From positions 124,001 to 188,000 of the forward strand of contig NZ_KB894412.1 in assembly GCF_000374445.1 (NCBI RefSeq): a DNA stretch of 64,000 nt, in the 5' to 3' direction. The notes under the pieces were generated by a model. It worked only from the letters and a program-made list of their open reading frames with translations. It made no database searches and was not told where the DNA came from. Below, piece by piece: positions 51,855-61,320 of this stretch (its first letter is position 1; every line of letters starts with the position of its first letter). The translations under genes were made by a program, and so were the position numbers. Source of the DNA: Actinokineospora enzanensis DSM 44649. GTDB lineage: Bacteria; Actinomycetota; Actinomycetes; Mycobacteriales; Pseudonocardiaceae.

Positions 51855-52862
51855 ATGCGGCCGACGGGGGCACCCACGCTGGAGGAGGTCGCGCGCGCCG
51901 CTGGGGTGTCGCGCTCCACGGTCTCCCGGGTGATCAACAACCTGCCGGGGGTCAGCAAACGCGCCAAGGTGGCGGTCGACCGGGCCATCGCGGAGCTGCG
52001 GTACGTGCCCAACCAGGCGGCGCGCAACCTGGTGACGCGGCGGACCAACTCGATCGCGCTGGTGGTCTCCGAGCACGGCGACCGCGTCTTCGGTGACCCG
52101 TTCTTCGCCAACATCCTGCGCGGCGTCTACGCGGGCATGGCGGGCAGCCGCAGGCAGCTGGTGCTGCTGATGGACCAGGCCCGCGACGACAGCACGCTCG
52201 CCGACTACCTGTGCGCGGGCCACGTGGACGGCGCCATCGTGGTCAGCCTGCACGGCCGCGACCCGCTGCCCGGCCGACTGCTGGACGCCGGGCTGCCCGC
52301 GGTGCTCGTCGGCAGGCCGCTGGCCGACGTGCCGGTGCCCTACGTCGACTCGGACAACATGACCGGCGGCCTCACCGCCGCCCGCCACCTGGTCGCCGCC
52401 GGACGCGGCCGGATCGCCACCATCGCGGGCCCGGCGGACATGGCCGTGGGCATCGACCGGCTGGTCGGCTGGCGGCGCGGGATGGACGAGGCGGGCCACG
52501 GCACCGACCTGGTGGCGCACTCCGACTTCAGCATCGAGGGCGGCGCCGCCGCGATGGCCGAGCTGCTGGCCGCCCACCCGGACCTGGACGCGGTGTTCGC
52601 CGCCGCCGACATCATCGCCGTCGGCGCCCTGCGCACGCTCGCCGAGCAGGGCAGGCGGGTGCCCGAGGACGTCGCCCTGGTCGGCTTCGACGACTCGGTG
52701 CTGGCCACCACCGCCGTCCCCCAGCTCACCACGATCCGCCAGGACGTCGAGGAGCTCGGCCGCACCACCACGGCCCGGCTGCTGGCCCAGTTGGCGGGCG
52801 AGCAGAACCTGCCCGCCTCGGTCCTGCTGCCCACCGAACTGGTGCATCGCGCGTCCAGCTGA
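51855..52862 (+). CDS. LacI-family transcriptional regulator
   Basis: This 335-residue protein has a complete LacI HTH with hinge (TLEEVARAAGVSRSTVSRVINNLPGVSKRAKVAVDRAI) at residues 7-60. A periplasmic-binding-protein-like sensor domain follows (VDGAIVVSLHGRD, YVDSDNMTGGLTAARHL, DAVFAAADIIAVGAL, LVGFDDSVLA). It represses sugar or glycoside genes in most relatives; the target here is unknown. A strong GAGGGGAG site precedes the ATG. It follows the RsbW-like gene and lies 1.2 kb from the chitinase, though that gene already has DasR-type sites. Confidence 0.92.
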   Translation: MRPTGAPTLEEVARAAGVSRSTVSRVINNLPGVSKRAKVAVDRAIAELRYVPNQAARNLVTRRTNSIALVVSEHGDRVFGDPFFANILRGVYAGMAGSRRQLVLLMDQARDDSTLADYLCAGHVDGAIVVSLHGRDPLPGRLLDAGLPAVLVGRPLADVPVPYVDSDNMTGGLTAARHLVAAGRGRIATIAGPADMAVGIDRLVGWRRGMDEAGHGTDLVAHSDFSIEGGAAAMAELLAAHPDLDAVFAAADIIAVGALRTLAEQGRRVPEDVALVGFDDSVLATTAVPQLTTIRQDVEELGRTTTARLLAQLAGEQNLPASVLLPTELVHRASS

Positions 52863-53118
52863 CCTGCCACCAATCACCGGATGCCACGGTGTCGAATCCC
52901 GGATGACCGAGCACGGCGACCACCGGGTGACGACCGGTGGTCCACCCGGGTGACGGCAGGTATCCCGATCGGGACCTGCGCGCTCCTGTCTCACGATACG
53001 GTCACGTGATTAACGGGGACGGGGGGCGATTCGATGGAACCCAACGAGGGTCTCGCGCATCCTTCCGTGACGACCGGTGAACGTGACGACCAGTGAACTA
53101 CGCCAGGGGGCAACCGCC

Positions 53119-53388
53119 ATGTCGACTCCGAGTGAGCCTGCCGAACAGTCCGAGCTGAGCCACCGTGCCCGCGCCATGCTGCGCGCGGTCGCCGAGGGGA
53201 GGGCGCAGCTGGCCAGCAGCCGCGAGCCCGACCTGTACATCGACGGTGTGCCCTGCTGCGACCAGTTCACCGCGCACCTGCTCACCCATGACGGCCTGAT
53301 CACCGCCGAACACGGCCGCTTCGGCCAGCTCGCCGCCGCCACCCTCACCAGCGCGGGCGCGCTGGCCCTCGGCATGGTCGCGGCCTGA
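53119..53388 (+). CDS. Small hypothetical protein (89 aa)
   Basis: It encodes a soluble 89-residue protein with a Glu/Ala-rich helical N-terminus (SELSHRARAMLRAVAEGRAQL) and a central SREPDLYIDGVPCCDQFTAHLLTHDGLI segment. Similar short proteins occur in Pseudonocardiaceae, but no function is known to me. AGGGGG lies nine bases before ATG 53119; an in-frame GTG upstream is less likely. A 256-bp spacer before it contains a TCACGTGA palindrome near 53001 and repeated GGGTGACG strings, but no further gene. Confidence 0.55.
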   Translation: MSTPSEPAEQSELSHRARAMLRAVAEGRAQLASSREPDLYIDGVPCCDQFTAHLLTHDGLITAEHGRFGQLAAATLTSAGALALGMVAA

Positions 53389-53549
53389 CCGAGCACGATC
53401 CACGCGGCACCGGCCAGACCGGGTCACTCCGTCAGCAGGCCCCGCGACGGCATCGCGCATGGCTCACCGAGTCACGAACGATGCCGAGCGGGGTCCCGGG
53501 AACGGGGTCGACGGTCTCACCGACTTCTTCTCGGCCGATCCGCCAACGA

Positions 53550-55511
53550 TCAGTACAGCGGGCCGGAACCGAGGTCGGCGCCCGCGTCCCGCCACCAGCG
53601 GGCCTGGGTCTCGGTGGTGAGACCGGTGACCAGGACCGAGATGCCGACCTCGCGAACCAACGGGATCAACCCGAGCGTGGCGCGGGCGTAGAGCGAGGTC
53701 GGGTCCGGGTTCGCCAGCCGGGCGACCACGTGCTCGGACACCCGCACAGTGTTGATCTGCAGGTCCTCCAGACAGGCCAGATCACCACGGCCACGGCCGA
53801 AGCCGGTCAGCACCGACCGCACACCCAGGTCGACGAGCACGCCGAGGTTGTCCGCCGCCGGACTGTCCGGCGAGTCCAACGCCTGCACCGGCATGCCCAG
53901 CTCCAAGTGTTCGCCTTCGAGTCCGGTCGCGCGCAGCACCCGGTGCACCGCGGCGATCAGGTCCGGGTCGGCGGCCTGTTCGGGCGTCAGTTCCAGATAT
54001 AAGGCCGATCCTTCACGCGCGGCCAGTTCGGCGGCGTGTTCGAGCACCCAGTGCCCGACCGGTACACCGAGGCCCGTGTGGCGCATGATCTCCGCGCAGC
54101 GCACGTGGTCCAGGGTTCCGTGCTTGGGGTGCTCCCACCGCAGCAACGCCTGCGTGGCCACCCGCGCCCCGTCGGCCAACGACACCACCGGCCACAGGTC
54201 GACGTCCAGCTCGCCGTTCTCCCACGCGCCCGGCACACCCGCGGCCAACCGATAATGCTCGCGGTAGCGCTCGTTCTGCTCCGGGTCGACCAACGTCCAC
54301 TGCCTGCGCCCCTGGTGCTTACGGGTGCGCATGGCGATATCGGTGGCCCGCAACAGCTCGTTCGGGTCCGAGTCGGCCGTGGGCAGGTCCACCACCGCGA
54401 TCGTCGCCGTCGCCGCGATCCCCTCACCGTCCACATAGGTCGGCTCGGCCAGCACCGCGTTGAACTCCGCCGCCAGCGTGCCCACGTCCAGACCGTGCGG
54501 GCCGTGCTCGACCAACACCCCGAACTCGTCACCGGACAACCGCGCCACGATCCCGTCGCGGTCCTCGACCGACTCGGCCAGCCGCCGCGCCACCTCACGC
54601 AACAGGTGATCGCCCGCCGCGCGGCCCACGCCGTCGTTGACCACCGCGAAGTCGTCCAGCCCCAGATGGAACACCGACACGTCACGGCCCGCGCCCAGCG
54701 CCGCCTCCAACCGACCCACGAACGCCTGCCGGTTCGGCAAACCGGTCAACCGGTCGTGCGTGCCCTGATGGCTGAGCCGGTCCTCCAGCAGGTGCAGGTC
54801 GGAGTTGTCGGCGAGCATCGTCAGGTGGCCCGGCCTGCCCTCGCGGGTGCCGAAGGAGACCTCCAGCCGCACCCACGCGGTCTCCGCGTCGGCCCGCACG
54901 AACCGGGTGTGCTCGTCGAACCGCTCCGCCTGGCCGCGGGCGAGCTCGGCGTAGCGGTCGTTGAGGTAGTCGCGCTCCTGTGGGTGGAACAGGTCTTCGA
55001 GGCGGGTGCCGGTGAGCGAGCCGACGCGGTGGCCGAGCATCTCCTCCATCGCCCGGTTGGCGCGCACGATCACGCCGTCGACGCCGGAGATCGCCATCCC
55101 CCAGGCGGAGTCGGCGAAGAACCGACGCAGCCAGGCATCGCTGGCCCGCCCGGTGTCCGCGGCCGCCTGCTCGGTCGGGTCGCCGAACTGCCTGCGCGCG
55201 GTGGCCTCGGCGACCCCGGCGGCCAGGTCGACCAGCACCGCGGCGGCCAGCGCCGGATCGTCCACTTCGGCCAGTCCGGGCAGGCCGGAGGCGAGCACGT
55301 CCACGCAGACCTGCACGCACTCGGGGCGGTCGTAGCCGAGCTCGACCAGCCGGTGCCCGATCCGGTGCGCAGGCGCGGGTCCGGCCAGGCAGGCCACCGC
55401 GGCGTCGAGCAGGTCGCGCAGCTCGGCCGCCACCCGCTCGCGGGTTCGCGGCACCGCGACCACCTTGGTCAACGCGGCGGCCCAGTGCTCGGCCAGCTCA
55501 GCGCGGTCCAC
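53550..55511 (-). CDS. PAS-GGDEF-EAL cyclic-di-GMP signalling protein with degenerate EAL
   Basis: This protein of about 653 residues has an N-terminal helical sensor (about 1-120) and a PAS domain (about 130-240; DSAWGMAISGVDGVIVRANRAMEEMLG). A GGDEF domain follows (LTGLPNRQAF, catalytic RLSGDEFGV) and then an EAL-like domain. The GGDEF signature has Ser for the first Gly, which is still compatible with diguanylate cyclase activity. The EAL motif reads QALLRW and the DDFGTG segment is LTGFGRGRGD, so phosphodiesterase activity is unlikely. No membrane helix is seen. GTG 55511 is preferred because GAAGGA lies nine bases upstream; ATG 55553 or 55640 would add weakly coding sequence. Confidence 0.82.
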   Translation of the reverse strand: MDRAELAEHWAAALTKVVAVPRTRERVAAELRDLLDAAVACLAGPAPAHRIGHRLVELGYDRPECVQVCVDVLASGLPGLAEVDDPALAAAVLVDLAAGVAEATARRQFGDPTEQAAADTGRASDAWLRRFFADSAWGMAISGVDGVIVRANRAMEEMLGHRVGSLTGTRLEDLFHPQERDYLNDRYAELARGQAERFDEHTRFVRADAETAWVRLEVSFGTREGRPGHLTMLADNSDLHLLEDRLSHQGTHDRLTGLPNRQAFVGRLEAALGAGRDVSVFHLGLDDFAVVNDGVGRAAGDHLLREVARRLAESVEDRDGIVARLSGDEFGVLVEHGPHGLDVGTLAAEFNAVLAEPTYVDGEGIAATATIAVVDLPTADSDPNELLRATDIAMRTRKHQGRRQWTLVDPEQNERYREHYRLAAGVPGAWENGELDVDLWPVVSLADGARVATQALLRWEHPKHGTLDHVRCAEIMRHTGLGVPVGHWVLEHAAELAAREGSALYLELTPEQAADPDLIAAVHRVLRATGLEGEHLELGMPVQALDSPDSPAADNLGVLVDLGVRSVLTGFGRGRGDLACLEDLQINTVRVSEHVVARLANPDPTSLYARATLGLIPLVREVGISVLVTGLTTETQARWWRDAGADLGSGPLY

Positions 55512-55931
55512 GCCAGACCGTCCTTCGTCGGTGCGCTCGTCTGCGATCAACATGGCGGTACCCGGGGGCACTACCGAGGAGGTACCACTTTGCACCCGAT
55601 CGAGTACCAAGCGCCACCCCAATGGACTAAGTTGTGTCATTCTTTCCTACGCCGATTGGGTGAGGTCTGACGCTTATGGGGAACGTGTGGGTAACCGTTC
55701 CCCGGGTGGACCGAAACAGCGCGCACCCGCCCGAACGCGGTCGCCACCGACGTGGGTGGCGGTCACGCGTTCGGGCGGGCGGTACAGGAAATCGGTCACG
55801 GAGGGCACCTGGGTGTCGGGGTGGTTGCCGCCCAGATTACTGATGACCCCCATCGTCCATTCGGGTTATTCTTGCCGATCCGGTGTCTACTCTCGGTTAT
55901 TACGGGCGAATTACGTACACCGTGCGGCCAA
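55512..55931. other. Intergenic region with long hairpin
   Basis: No gene is supported. A perfect 14-bp stem (55726-55739 with 55766-55779) encloses a second 7-bp stem (55742-55748 with 55755-55761). It could terminate the UraD-like transcript or shield the GGDEF promoter. The A/T-richer stretch 55850-55925 contains two GGTTATT strings 30 bp apart. Confidence 0.5.
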
Positions 55932-56366
55932 TCACCGCGAGGCCAGCCGCCGCAACCGCCGGGCGACGATCCGCGCCAGCTCCGCCCGGACCACCGCGCG
56001 CTCGGTGGCGCGGTCGTGCCCCAGCCGCCTGCGCAGCGCGGAAAGCACCGCCCCGGCGGACATCCCGCTCGCGCACACCACGAACCCGTGCCCGAACCGC
56101 TCCCGGTAGATGGCGTCGCCACGGGCGAGGTCGCCGCCTGCCGCGGACACCCCGGGCAGATCAGCCAGCGCGTCGAGCACGTCCGACCAGTCCAGAGTGG
56201 CCAGCACCGCCGCGGACACCTCCTCCACCTCGGTCAGGCTCGCGAACGGCCGCTGCGCGAGCACCTCGGTGGCCCAGCGCAGGGAGGCACAGCAGGACCG
56301 CAGGTCCGCGTGCGCCACCGCGACCGCCGCCGCGTTGAGCATGGTGAGCAGGGAGTCGCCGGGCAT
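55932..56366 (-). CDS. Shortened UraD-like (OHCU decarboxylase family) protein
   Basis: This 144-residue protein has the helical pattern of OHCU decarboxylase, which acts after urate oxidase: LRSCCASLRWATEVLAQRPFASL, then YRERFGHGFVVCASGMSAGAVLSALRRRLGHDRATERAVVRAELARI. The segment that normally carries the catalytic HPRIGE and the following Ser/Glu is replaced by a shorter LPGVSAAGG stretch. No other purine-catabolism gene is present nearby. Loss of activity or a new role is likely. ATG 56366 matches the family N-terminus, though the ribosome site is weak. The 260 bp upstream to the fad operon show no gene. Confidence 0.65.
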   Translation of the reverse strand: MPGDSLLTMLNAAAVAVAHADLRSCCASLRWATEVLAQRPFASLTEVEEVSAAVLATLDWSDVLDALADLPGVSAAGGDLARGDAIYRERFGHGFVVCASGMSAGAVLSALRRRLGHDRATERAVVRAELARIVARRLRRLASR

Positions 56367-56626
56367 CCGACCAGTAGAGCACCGCCGCCGACGGCGAAGC
56401 CAGCGGTCAAACGCGTGGCCGCGCGCGGCGTTCAGTCCACCGTCCGGATCCGCCGGACGCCCGGTAACCCGACCAGCTGTCCGCCCGCGCGGAATACACG
56501 AGCACGGCACGCTTTTCGCGTCGGCCGTAACCGCCCGTGGGTCGACGCACCCAACGCCGTACCGACGCCGAACATCGTCGTGACCGAACCTCGCCGTGGA
56601 ACTGCTCGCACCCTGGCGCAACAGAC

Positions 56627-58792
56627 CTACGCGAAGTCCTCCCCGCTCGCCGCCTTGGCGACCAGCGACGCGGGCGGGCGGAACCGGTCACCGTACCGCT
56701 CGGCCAGCTCCTCGGCGCGGGCCACGAAACCCTTGAGCCCGCCCGGATATCCGTGCATGTACTGCACGACACCACCGGTCCACGGCGGGAAGCCGATGCC
56801 GAGGAGCGAGCCGACGTTGGCGTCCGGCACCGTGCGCAGTACGCCCTCGTCGAAGCACTTCACGGTCTCCAACGCCTCGGCGAACAGCATGCGCTCCTGC
56901 ATGTCCGCGAACGGGAGCGTGGCCGTGCCGGTGCCGAAGTGCTCGCGCAGCCCCGGCCACAGCCCGGCCCGTTTGCCGTCCTCGTCGTACTCGTAGAACC
57001 CGGCGCCGGCGGCGCGGCCCTTGCGGTCGAACTCGTCGATCATCCGCTCCAGCACGCCGTCGGCCGGGTGCGCGGGCCAGGTGCCGCCCGCCGCCTCGAC
57101 CGCGGCCCGGCTCTCGTCTCGGATCCTGCGCGGCAACGTGAAGGTCAGCTCGTCCAGCAGCTGCAACGGCGGCGCCGGGTACCCGGCCTGCGATCCCGCC
57201 TGTTCGATCGACGGCGCCGCGACGCCCTCGCCGATCATGGCGACCGCCTCATTGATGAACGTCCCGATGACCCGGCTGGTGAAGAACCCGCGGCTGTCGT
57301 TCACCACGATCGGCGTCTTCCTGATCTGCAGCGCGAAGTCGAACGCCTTGGCCAGCGCCGCCTCGCCGGTCTTCGCGCCGACCACGATCTCCAGCAGCGG
57401 CATCTTGTCGACCGGGGAGAAGAAGTGCAGGCCGATGAAGTCCTCCTGCCGCTTCACCCCGTCGGCCAGGCCGGTGATCGGCAGCGTCGAGGTGTTGGAG
57501 CCGAGCAGCGCATCCGGCGCGACCAGGTCCTCGATCTCGGCGAACACCTTCTTCTTCAGCTCCGGGCTCTCGAACACCGCCTCCACCACCAGGTCCACAC
57601 CCGCGACGTCGGCAGCGGTCGCGGTCGGCGTGATCCGCGCGAGCACCTCGTCCGCCTTCTCCCGGGTGATCCTGCCCCGGTCGACGGCCTTGTCCAGGAT
57701 CCTCGCCGAGTACGCCTTGCCCTTCTCGGCGGCCTCGACCGTGACGTCCTTGAGCACGACGTCGATGCCCGCCCGCGCGCCGGAGTAGGCGATGCCCGCG
57801 CCCATCATGCCCGCGCCGAGCACCGCGACCCGCCGGACCGTGTGCTTCGGCTGGTCCGCGGGACGGCTGTTGCCCTTGGTGATGGCCTGCATGTCGAAGA
57901 AGAAGGCCTTCGTCATGTTCTTCGCGATCTGACCGGTCGCGACGTCCACGAAGTACTGGGTCTCCACCTTGGTCGCGGTGTCGAAGTCGACCTGCGCGCC
58001 CTCGACCGCGGCGGCGAGGATGTTGCGCGGCGCCCGCATCGGCGCGCCCTTGAGCTGCTTGCGCAGGTTCGCCGGGAACGCGGGCAGGTTGGCGGCGAAC
58101 TTCGGGTTCGACGGCGAGCCACCGGGAATCTTGTACCCGTCGGCGTCCCACGGCTGCCCGGCGTCCGGGTTCGCCCGGATCCACGCCTTCGCGGCGGCCA
58201 GCAGCTCCTCGGGCGTCGACACCAGCTCGTCGACCAAGCCGAGTTCCAGCGCCTTGGCGGGCTTGTGTCGCTGGCCCTGCAGCAGCACGTTGAGCAGTGC
58301 GCCCTGGATGCCCAGCAGGCGCACGGTCCGGGTGATCCCGCCCGCGCCGGGCAGCAGACCGAGCGTCACCTCCGGCAGGCCGATCTCGCCGCCCTTGACG
58401 TCCAACGCGATCCGGTGGTGCGTGGCCAGCGCGATCTCGTAGCCGCCGCCGAGCGCGGCGCCGTTGATCGCGGCCACGACCGGGCGGCCGAGCCGTTCGA
58501 GGCGGCGCAGGTGGCCCTTCATCCGGTCCACCGACGCGGTCATATCGGCGGCGTCCTCGGGGCGGGCCCGGACGAGCTGGTTGAGGTCGCCGCCCGCGAA
58601 GAAGGTCTTCTTGGCGGAGGTGACGACGACGCCGGTGACGCCGTCGACCTCGGCCTCCAGCCGGTCGACCGTCGCGGCGAGCGAGTCGCGGAACAGCTCG
58701 TTCATGGTGTTGGCGCCCTGGCCCGGGTCGTCCATCGTGAGCGTGACGATCCCGTCGGCGTCCGCCGCCCAGGCGATCATGTTGTCGGTCAT
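56627..58792 (-). CDS. fadB: Fatty-acid oxidation complex alpha subunit (enoyl-CoA hydratase / 3-hydroxyacyl-CoA dehydrogenase)
   Basis: This 721-residue cytosolic protein performs the hydration and NAD-dependent oxidation steps of beta-oxidation. The N-terminal crotonase domain (1-200) has the oxyanion-hole segment AINGAALGGGYEIALA and LPEVTLGLLPGAGG. The dehydrogenase domain begins at RRVAVLGAGMMGAGIAY (NAD Rossmann glycines, near 320) with the catalytic His-Glu region IGLHFFSPVDKMPLLEIV. The C-terminal HCDH domains end with GFPPWTGGVVQYM. Length fits the family. It starts 7 nt after the thiolase stop, a clear two-gene operon forming the trifunctional beta-oxidation complex. Confidence 0.95.
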   Translation of the reverse strand: MTDNMIAWAADADGIVTLTMDDPGQGANTMNELFRDSLAATVDRLEAEVDGVTGVVVTSAKKTFFAGGDLNQLVRARPEDAADMTASVDRMKGHLRRLERLGRPVVAAINGAALGGGYEIALATHHRIALDVKGGEIGLPEVTLGLLPGAGGITRTVRLLGIQGALLNVLLQGQRHKPAKALELGLVDELVSTPEELLAAAKAWIRANPDAGQPWDADGYKIPGGSPSNPKFAANLPAFPANLRKQLKGAPMRAPRNILAAAVEGAQVDFDTATKVETQYFVDVATGQIAKNMTKAFFFDMQAITKGNSRPADQPKHTVRRVAVLGAGMMGAGIAYSGARAGIDVVLKDVTVEAAEKGKAYSARILDKAVDRGRITREKADEVLARITPTATAADVAGVDLVVEAVFESPELKKKVFAEIEDLVAPDALLGSNTSTLPITGLADGVKRQEDFIGLHFFSPVDKMPLLEIVVGAKTGEAALAKAFDFALQIRKTPIVVNDSRGFFTSRVIGTFINEAVAMIGEGVAAPSIEQAGSQAGYPAPPLQLLDELTFTLPRRIRDESRAAVEAAGGTWPAHPADGVLERMIDEFDRKGRAAGAGFYEYDEDGKRAGLWPGLREHFGTGTATLPFADMQERMLFAEALETVKCFDEGVLRTVPDANVGSLLGIGFPPWTGGVVQYMHGYPGGLKGFVARAEELAERYGDRFRPPASLVAKAASGEDFA

Positions 58793-58799
58793 GCCGTCC

Positions 58800-60014
58800 T
58801 CAGACTCGCTCGATGATGGTCGCGACGCCCATGCCGCCGCCGATGCAGAGGGTGACCAGGCCGCGGCGGGCGTCCCGGCGCTCCAGCTCGTCCAGCACGG
58901 TGCCCAGGATCATCGCGCCGGTCGCGCCGAGCGGGTGGCCCATGGCGATCGCGCCGCCGTTGACGTTGATCCGGTCGGCCGGGATGTCCAGGTCGCGCAT
59001 GAACTTGAGCACCACGGCGGCGAACGCCTCGTTCAGCTCCCAGACGTCGATGTCCGCCGGGGTGAGCCCGGCCAGCGCGAGCGCCTTCCTGGCGGCCGGG
59101 GTGGGGCCGGTGAGCATGATCGTCGGCTCGGCGCCGGTCACCGCGGCCGACACGACCCGGGCGCGCGGCGCGAGCCCGGCGGCGGCACCGGCGGCCTCGG
59201 TGCCCACCAGCACCAGCGCGGCGCCGTCGACGATGCCGGAGGAGTTGGCGGCGGTGTGCACGTGGTCGATCCGCTCCACGGCGTGGTAGCGCTGCAGGGC
59301 GACCGCGTCGAACCCGCCGAAGTCGCCGATCGCGGCGAACGAGGGCTTGAGCCTGCCCAGGCCCTCGACCGTCGAGTCCGGACGCATGTGCTCGTCGTGG
59401 TCGAGCAGCACGACGCCGTTGCGGTCGCGCACCGGCACCACCGACTTGGCGAAGTACCCCGCCGACCAGGCGGCGGCCGCGCGGCGCTGCGACTCGACGG
59501 CGTAGGCGTCCACGTCGGCGCGGGTGAAGCCCTCGATCGAGGCGATCAGGTCGGCGCTGATGCCCTGCGGGACGAAGTAGGTGTCGTAGTTGGTCTCGGG
59601 GTCGTTGAACCAGGCGCCGCCGTCGGAGCCCATCGGCACCCGCGACATGGACTCGACGCCACCCGCGACGATCAGCTGGTTCCAGCCCGCGCGCACCTTC
59701 TCGGCGGCGGTGTTGACCGCCTCCAGCCCGGACGCGCAGAACCGGTCGAGCTGCACGCCCGCGACCGTGTCCGGCAGCCCGGCCGCGACGGCGGCACTGC
59801 GCGCGATGACCGAGCCCTGGTCGCCGACCGGGGAGACGACGCCGAGCACGATGTCGTCGATGGTGGCCGGGTCCAGGCCGGGATGCCTGCGGCGCAGCTC
59901 GTCGAGCAGGCCGACGACCAGTGAGATCGGTTTCACCCCGTGCAGCGCGCCGGTCTGCTTGCCGCGACCGCGCGGGGTGCGGATCGCCTCGTAGATGAAG
60001 GCCTCGGTGCTCAC
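58800..60014 (-). CDS. fadA: Acetyl-CoA acyltransferase (beta-oxidation thiolase)
   Basis: This 404-residue thiolase has the acyl-binding Cys in [10 protein letters not shown] (near 92), the NEAFAAV box, the His in [15 protein letters not shown] and the C-terminal Cys in LCIGGGMG. All thiolase active-site elements are therefore present. It cleaves 3-ketoacyl-CoA in the last step of beta-oxidation. GTG 60014 is preceded by GGAGAGGA. It is the first gene of the operon with the hydratase-dehydrogenase and is divergent from a TetR-type regulator across 124 bp carrying a 12-bp palindrome. Confidence 0.95.
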   Translation of the reverse strand: MSTEAFIYEAIRTPRGRGKQTGALHGVKPISLVVGLLDELRRRHPGLDPATIDDIVLGVVSPVGDQGSVIARSAAVAAGLPDTVAGVQLDRFCASGLEAVNTAAEKVRAGWNQLIVAGGVESMSRVPMGSDGGAWFNDPETNYDTYFVPQGISADLIASIEGFTRADVDAYAVESQRRAAAAWSAGYFAKSVVPVRDRNGVVLLDHDEHMRPDSTVEGLGRLKPSFAAIGDFGGFDAVALQRYHAVERIDHVHTAANSSGIVDGAALVLVGTEAAGAAAGLAPRARVVSAAVTGAEPTIMLTGPTPAARKALALAGLTPADIDVWELNEAFAAVVLKFMRDLDIPADRINVNGGAIAMGHPLGATGAMILGTVLDELERRDARRGLVTLCIGGGMGVATIIERV

Positions 60015-60041
60015 GCTCGTCCGATCCTCTCCTGCTGACGC

Positions 60042-60053
60042 TAATGGCCATTA
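60042..60053. promoter_or_regulatory. Palindromic TetR-type operator of the fad divergon
   Basis: TAATGGCCATTA is a perfect 12-bp palindrome 28 bases upstream of the thiolase start and 86 bases before the TetR-type gene. Its position fits control of fadA-fadB by the adjacent regulator. Confidence 0.65.
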
Positions 60054-60138
60054 ACATACTCGCGGGTATCAGCAGGTTGTCAACGTCGGACGGCCGCCCT
60101 ACGGTGGTAACTCAGCTCTCACGTCCCAGGAGGCCCAG

Positions 60139-61308
60139 GTGACCGGTGGCGCCCCTGTGCGACGCCGCCCGCGCGACCGCAAGGCGCGGCTGGCGGAGGC
60201 AGCCGCCGACCTGTTCGGCAGGCGCGGCTACCACGCGGTGGGCGTCAACGACATCGCGGCGGCGGCGGGCATCACCGGCCCCGCGCTGTACCGGCACTTC
60301 CAGAACAAGCAGGACGTCCTCGGGTACGTCCTGCTCACCGGCGTGGACAAGCTCACCGAACGGGTCAGCGCGGCGGTCGAGGGCATCGAGGACGACCCCG
60401 AGCGCGGTCTTGCCCCGCTGCTGCGCGCGGCCGCCGAGGTGTCCATCGAGCAACGCACGCTGACCGCCCTGTGGCGTTGGCAGGGCAGACACCTGCACCC
60501 CGGCGACCAGAAGGAGATCCGCCGCCGCGTCGGCCTGCTCCTCACCCGCTGGCTGACCGGCCTGCGCGAACTGCGCCCGGAGCTCACCGAGGGCCAGTCC
60601 CACGTCATCTGCTTCGCCGCCCTCAGCGTCTTCGGCAGCGTCGGCGACCACCACGCGACCGCCCCCGACTTCCCCACCCTGCTGGCAAACCTCGCCGAGT
60701 CGGTCGTCCGCGCCCACCTACCCGTGGTCGACACACCCCCGGCTCGAATCCCGACCCCGCCACCAACGCGCCGTGAGGAACTCCTGTCCGCCGCCACCCG
60801 CCTCTTCCGCACCCACGGCTTCCACGCGGTCAGCATGGAGGACATCGGCGCCGCCACCGGCATCGCGGGCCCGAGCATCTACCGCCACTTCGCATCCAAG
60901 TCGGACATCCTGCTGTCGGCGGCCCGCCGCATGGCCGACCGCCTCCGCCTCGGCCTGGAGGACTCCCTGGCCACCGCCACCACGCCCGCCGACGCCCTGG
61001 CCCGCCTGATCCGCTCCTATGTGGACACGGTGCTCCGCTCGGACGACCTGATCGCCGTCTACACCACCGAACTGGCCAACCTGCCGGACCGCGACGGCCG
61101 AGAGCTCCGAACCCTGCAACGCGGCTACGTCACCGAATGGGTCCGCCTCCTGCGCGAGGTCAACCCGACCCTGACCGAACCCGCCGCCCGCGTGACAGTC
61201 CACGCCGCCCTCACCATCATCAACGACCTGCCCCGCACCCCCCGCGTCAATTCCCGCCCCACCCTCGCCCCCGAACTGACCGCCCTGGCCACCGCCCTAC
61301 TCCACTGA
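60139..61308 (+). CDS. Tandem-domain TetR-family regulator (two TetR units in one chain)
   Basis: This 389-residue protein contains two complete TetR N-terminal DNA-binding domains. The first is near residues 17-62 (AEAAADLFGRRGYHAVGVNDIAAAAGITGPALYRHF). The second is near 215-260 (LSAATRLFRTHGFHAVSMEDIGAATGIAGPSIYRHF). Each is followed by its own helical ligand/dimer region, so the chain resembles a covalent dimer. AGGAGG lies six bases before GTG 60139. Being divergent from fadA-fadB, it probably represses beta-oxidation and responds to acyl-CoA, as FadR/KstR-type TetR proteins do. That role is inference. Confidence 0.9.
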   Translation: MTGGAPVRRRPRDRKARLAEAAADLFGRRGYHAVGVNDIAAAAGITGPALYRHFQNKQDVLGYVLLTGVDKLTERVSAAVEGIEDDPERGLAPLLRAAAEVSIEQRTLTALWRWQGRHLHPGDQKEIRRRVGLLLTRWLTGLRELRPELTEGQSHVICFAALSVFGSVGDHHATAPDFPTLLANLAESVVRAHLPVVDTPPARIPTPPPTRREELLSAATRLFRTHGFHAVSMEDIGAATGIAGPSIYRHFASKSDILLSAARRMADRLRLGLEDSLATATTPADALARLIRSYVDTVLRSDDLIAVYTTELANLPDRDGRELRTLQRGYVTEWVRLLREVNPTLTEPAARVTVHAALTIINDLPRTPRVNSRPTLAPELTALATALLH

Positions 61309-61320
61309 TCACCCACCCCG

